From an uncultured Clostridia bacterium (GTDB lineage Bacteria; Bacillota; Clostridia; Oscillospirales; Acutalibacteraceae): a stretch of DNA of 64,000 bases. Both the position numbers and the translations under genes were made by a program. The stretch spans positions 62,001 through 126,000 of the forward strand of contig CALYBL010000035.1 of NCBI GenBank assembly GCA_944412495.1, written 5' to 3'. Positions within the stretch are counted from its first letter, which is position 1. Each line of letters opens with the position of its first letter. The notes below the pieces were generated by a model. That model was not told where the DNA came from. It saw only the letters and a program-made list of their open reading frames with translations, and searched no databases. Below, one piece after another: positions 63,185 to 64,000 of this stretch.

Positions 63185-64000
63185 GCCCGATTTCTCCGTT
63201 ATCATCTCAGCCGCGCTTCTGAGCACCGACTCGCTCATGCTCGCGCCGCCCATTATGCGCGCTATCTCGCGCACGCGTCCGTCAAAATCAAGCGGCCTTA
63301 CAAGAGTAAATGTCCTTCCGCCCTCCACCGTTTTTTCAATAAGCAGGTGATTGTCGCCCGCCGCCGCTATCTGCGCAAGATGCGTTACGCATATGACCTG
63401 ACTGCCCTTTGACGTCTGCTTGAGCTTTATGCCCACCTTCTCCGCTGCAAGTCCGCTTATACCGGCGTCTATCTCGTCATAAATAATGGTGCCGACGTCG
63501 TACTTGCCGCTCAGTGCGCTTTTCATGGCCAGCATTATGCGCGAAAGCTCGCCGCCCGACGCTATCCTTGAAAGCGGGCGCGGCTCCTCCCCGGGATTTG
63601 CCGAGATAAGGAATTCCACCGCGTCGGCGCCGTTTGAGGTGTACCTCGCCGGCTCTACCGACACGTAAAAGCTGACACTCGGCATGTTGAGGAACTGCAG
63701 CTCTCCTGCAAGCTTTCGGCTCAGCTCCTCGCCGGCAGATTTACGTGCTGACGTCAGCCTTAAAGCGACAGCTTCGAGCTCTTCGGACGCCTTATCAAGC
63801 TCACCCTCAAGCTCGGCTATCCGCTTATCCGCACCGATAATTCCGGCAGCCTCACGCTTGGATTCTTCAAGCAGCTCTATAAGTCCGCCCTCATCCGCCG
63901 AGTATTTGTGCGTAAGCCTGTAGAGCAAATCCAGCCGCTCTTCTGTCTCCTGCTGGCTGCCCGCGTCAAAATCAATATTGTCTGCCGTGCGCCTTACGGC
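63170..64000 (-). CDS. recN: DNA repair protein RecN, C-terminal part (cut by window edge)
   Basis: The frame is open to the last base of the window; about 276 residues of the usual 560 are here. It has part of the coiled coil (LIELLEESKREAAGIIGADK), the ABC signature RIASGGELSRIMLAMKSAL, Walker B TIIYDEIDAGISG and the later VICVTHLAQIAA, exactly the C-terminal half of RecN, an SMC-like protein acting at double-strand breaks. The end of the gene carries the tyrS promoter. Confidence 0.95.
   Translation of the reverse strand, partial: AVRRTADNIDFDAGSQQETEERLDLLYRLTHKYSADEGGLIELLEESKREAAGIIGADKRIAELEGELDKASEELEAVALRLTSARKSAGEELSRKLAGELQFLNMPSVSFYVSVEPARYTSNGADAVEFLISANPGEEPRPLSRIASGGELSRIMLAMKSALSGKYDVGTIIYDEIDAGISGLAAEKVGIKLKQTSKGSQVICVTHLAQIAAAGDNHLLIEKTVEGGRTFTLVRPLDFDGRVREIARIMGGASMSESVLRSAAEMITEKSGLTKS

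Overview
The window reads as chromosome of a spore-forming, fairly GC-rich member of the Clostridia (Bacillota), most like the Oscillospiraceae-type gut lineages. Signs of this are CotJA/CotJB, a SpoVB-like flippase, a SigH-like sigma factor, AddAB recombination, a tyrosine T-box in front of tyrS, NrdR, and a rodA/ftsW-type gene. Many starts are GTG or TTG, chosen here by Shine-Dalgarno (SD) spacing. Long spacers between genes carry decayed sequence.

Layout. 1-10.9 kb (plus strand): GNAT fragment, DUF3006 protein, thioredoxin-reductase-like flavoprotein, MurA, a WalJ/YycJ-type hydrolase, an alpha/beta hydrolase, a membrane-anchored MurF-like ligase, Ddl and a CDF transporter, so largely cell-wall precursor synthesis. 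A relic of an ABC exporter gene sits between MurF and Ddl. 11.2-15.6 kb (minus): a heterodimeric ABC exporter under a MarR regulator with a clear promoter and two palindromic operator candidates. 16-18.5 kb: the paired DUF4130 protein and radical SAM protein predicted to act in DNA repair. 18.9-20 kb: SigH-like sigma factor, a tRNA-like sequence and a zinc-ribbon protein. 20.5-25 kb (minus): upp, rpiB, tsaE-tsaB and fhs. 25.1-26.4 kb: rodA/ftsW.

26.5-37.2 kb is accessory DNA, more AT-rich and probably an integrated mobilizable element. Its left part begins next to a strongly folded candidate RNA. It holds one long minus-strand operon: excisionase-like HTH, LytTR response regulator, soluble GHKL kinase, two ABC exporters and a large serine recombinase that overlaps the last exporter by 4 nt. 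Divergently there is a promoter, a candidate leader RNA with a terminator, a candidate oriT, mobC, a MOBP-type relaxase and a second gene nested inside the relaxase in another frame. A tRNA-Leu(TAG) follows. The coupling of recombinase, exporters and two-component system in one transcript is the most interesting feature of the window.

37.5-46.4 kb (minus): addA, addB and ackA. 46.5-47.8 kb: tmcAL. 47.8-49.3 kb is a gene-poor stretch with hairpins and repeats of transposon-remnant type. 49.3-49.9 kb: cotJA, cotJB and a cotJC cut off after about 37 codons. 50.3-58.9 kb: nitroreductase, nrdR, DUF6514-like protein, sugar isomerase/epimerase, a spoVB-like gene, and a carboxymuconolactone decarboxylase/aldo-keto reductase/cupin group. 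60.2-64 kb: TraX-like protein, a 118-bp tandem repeat, tyrS with its T-box, and the 3' part of recN running off the window.
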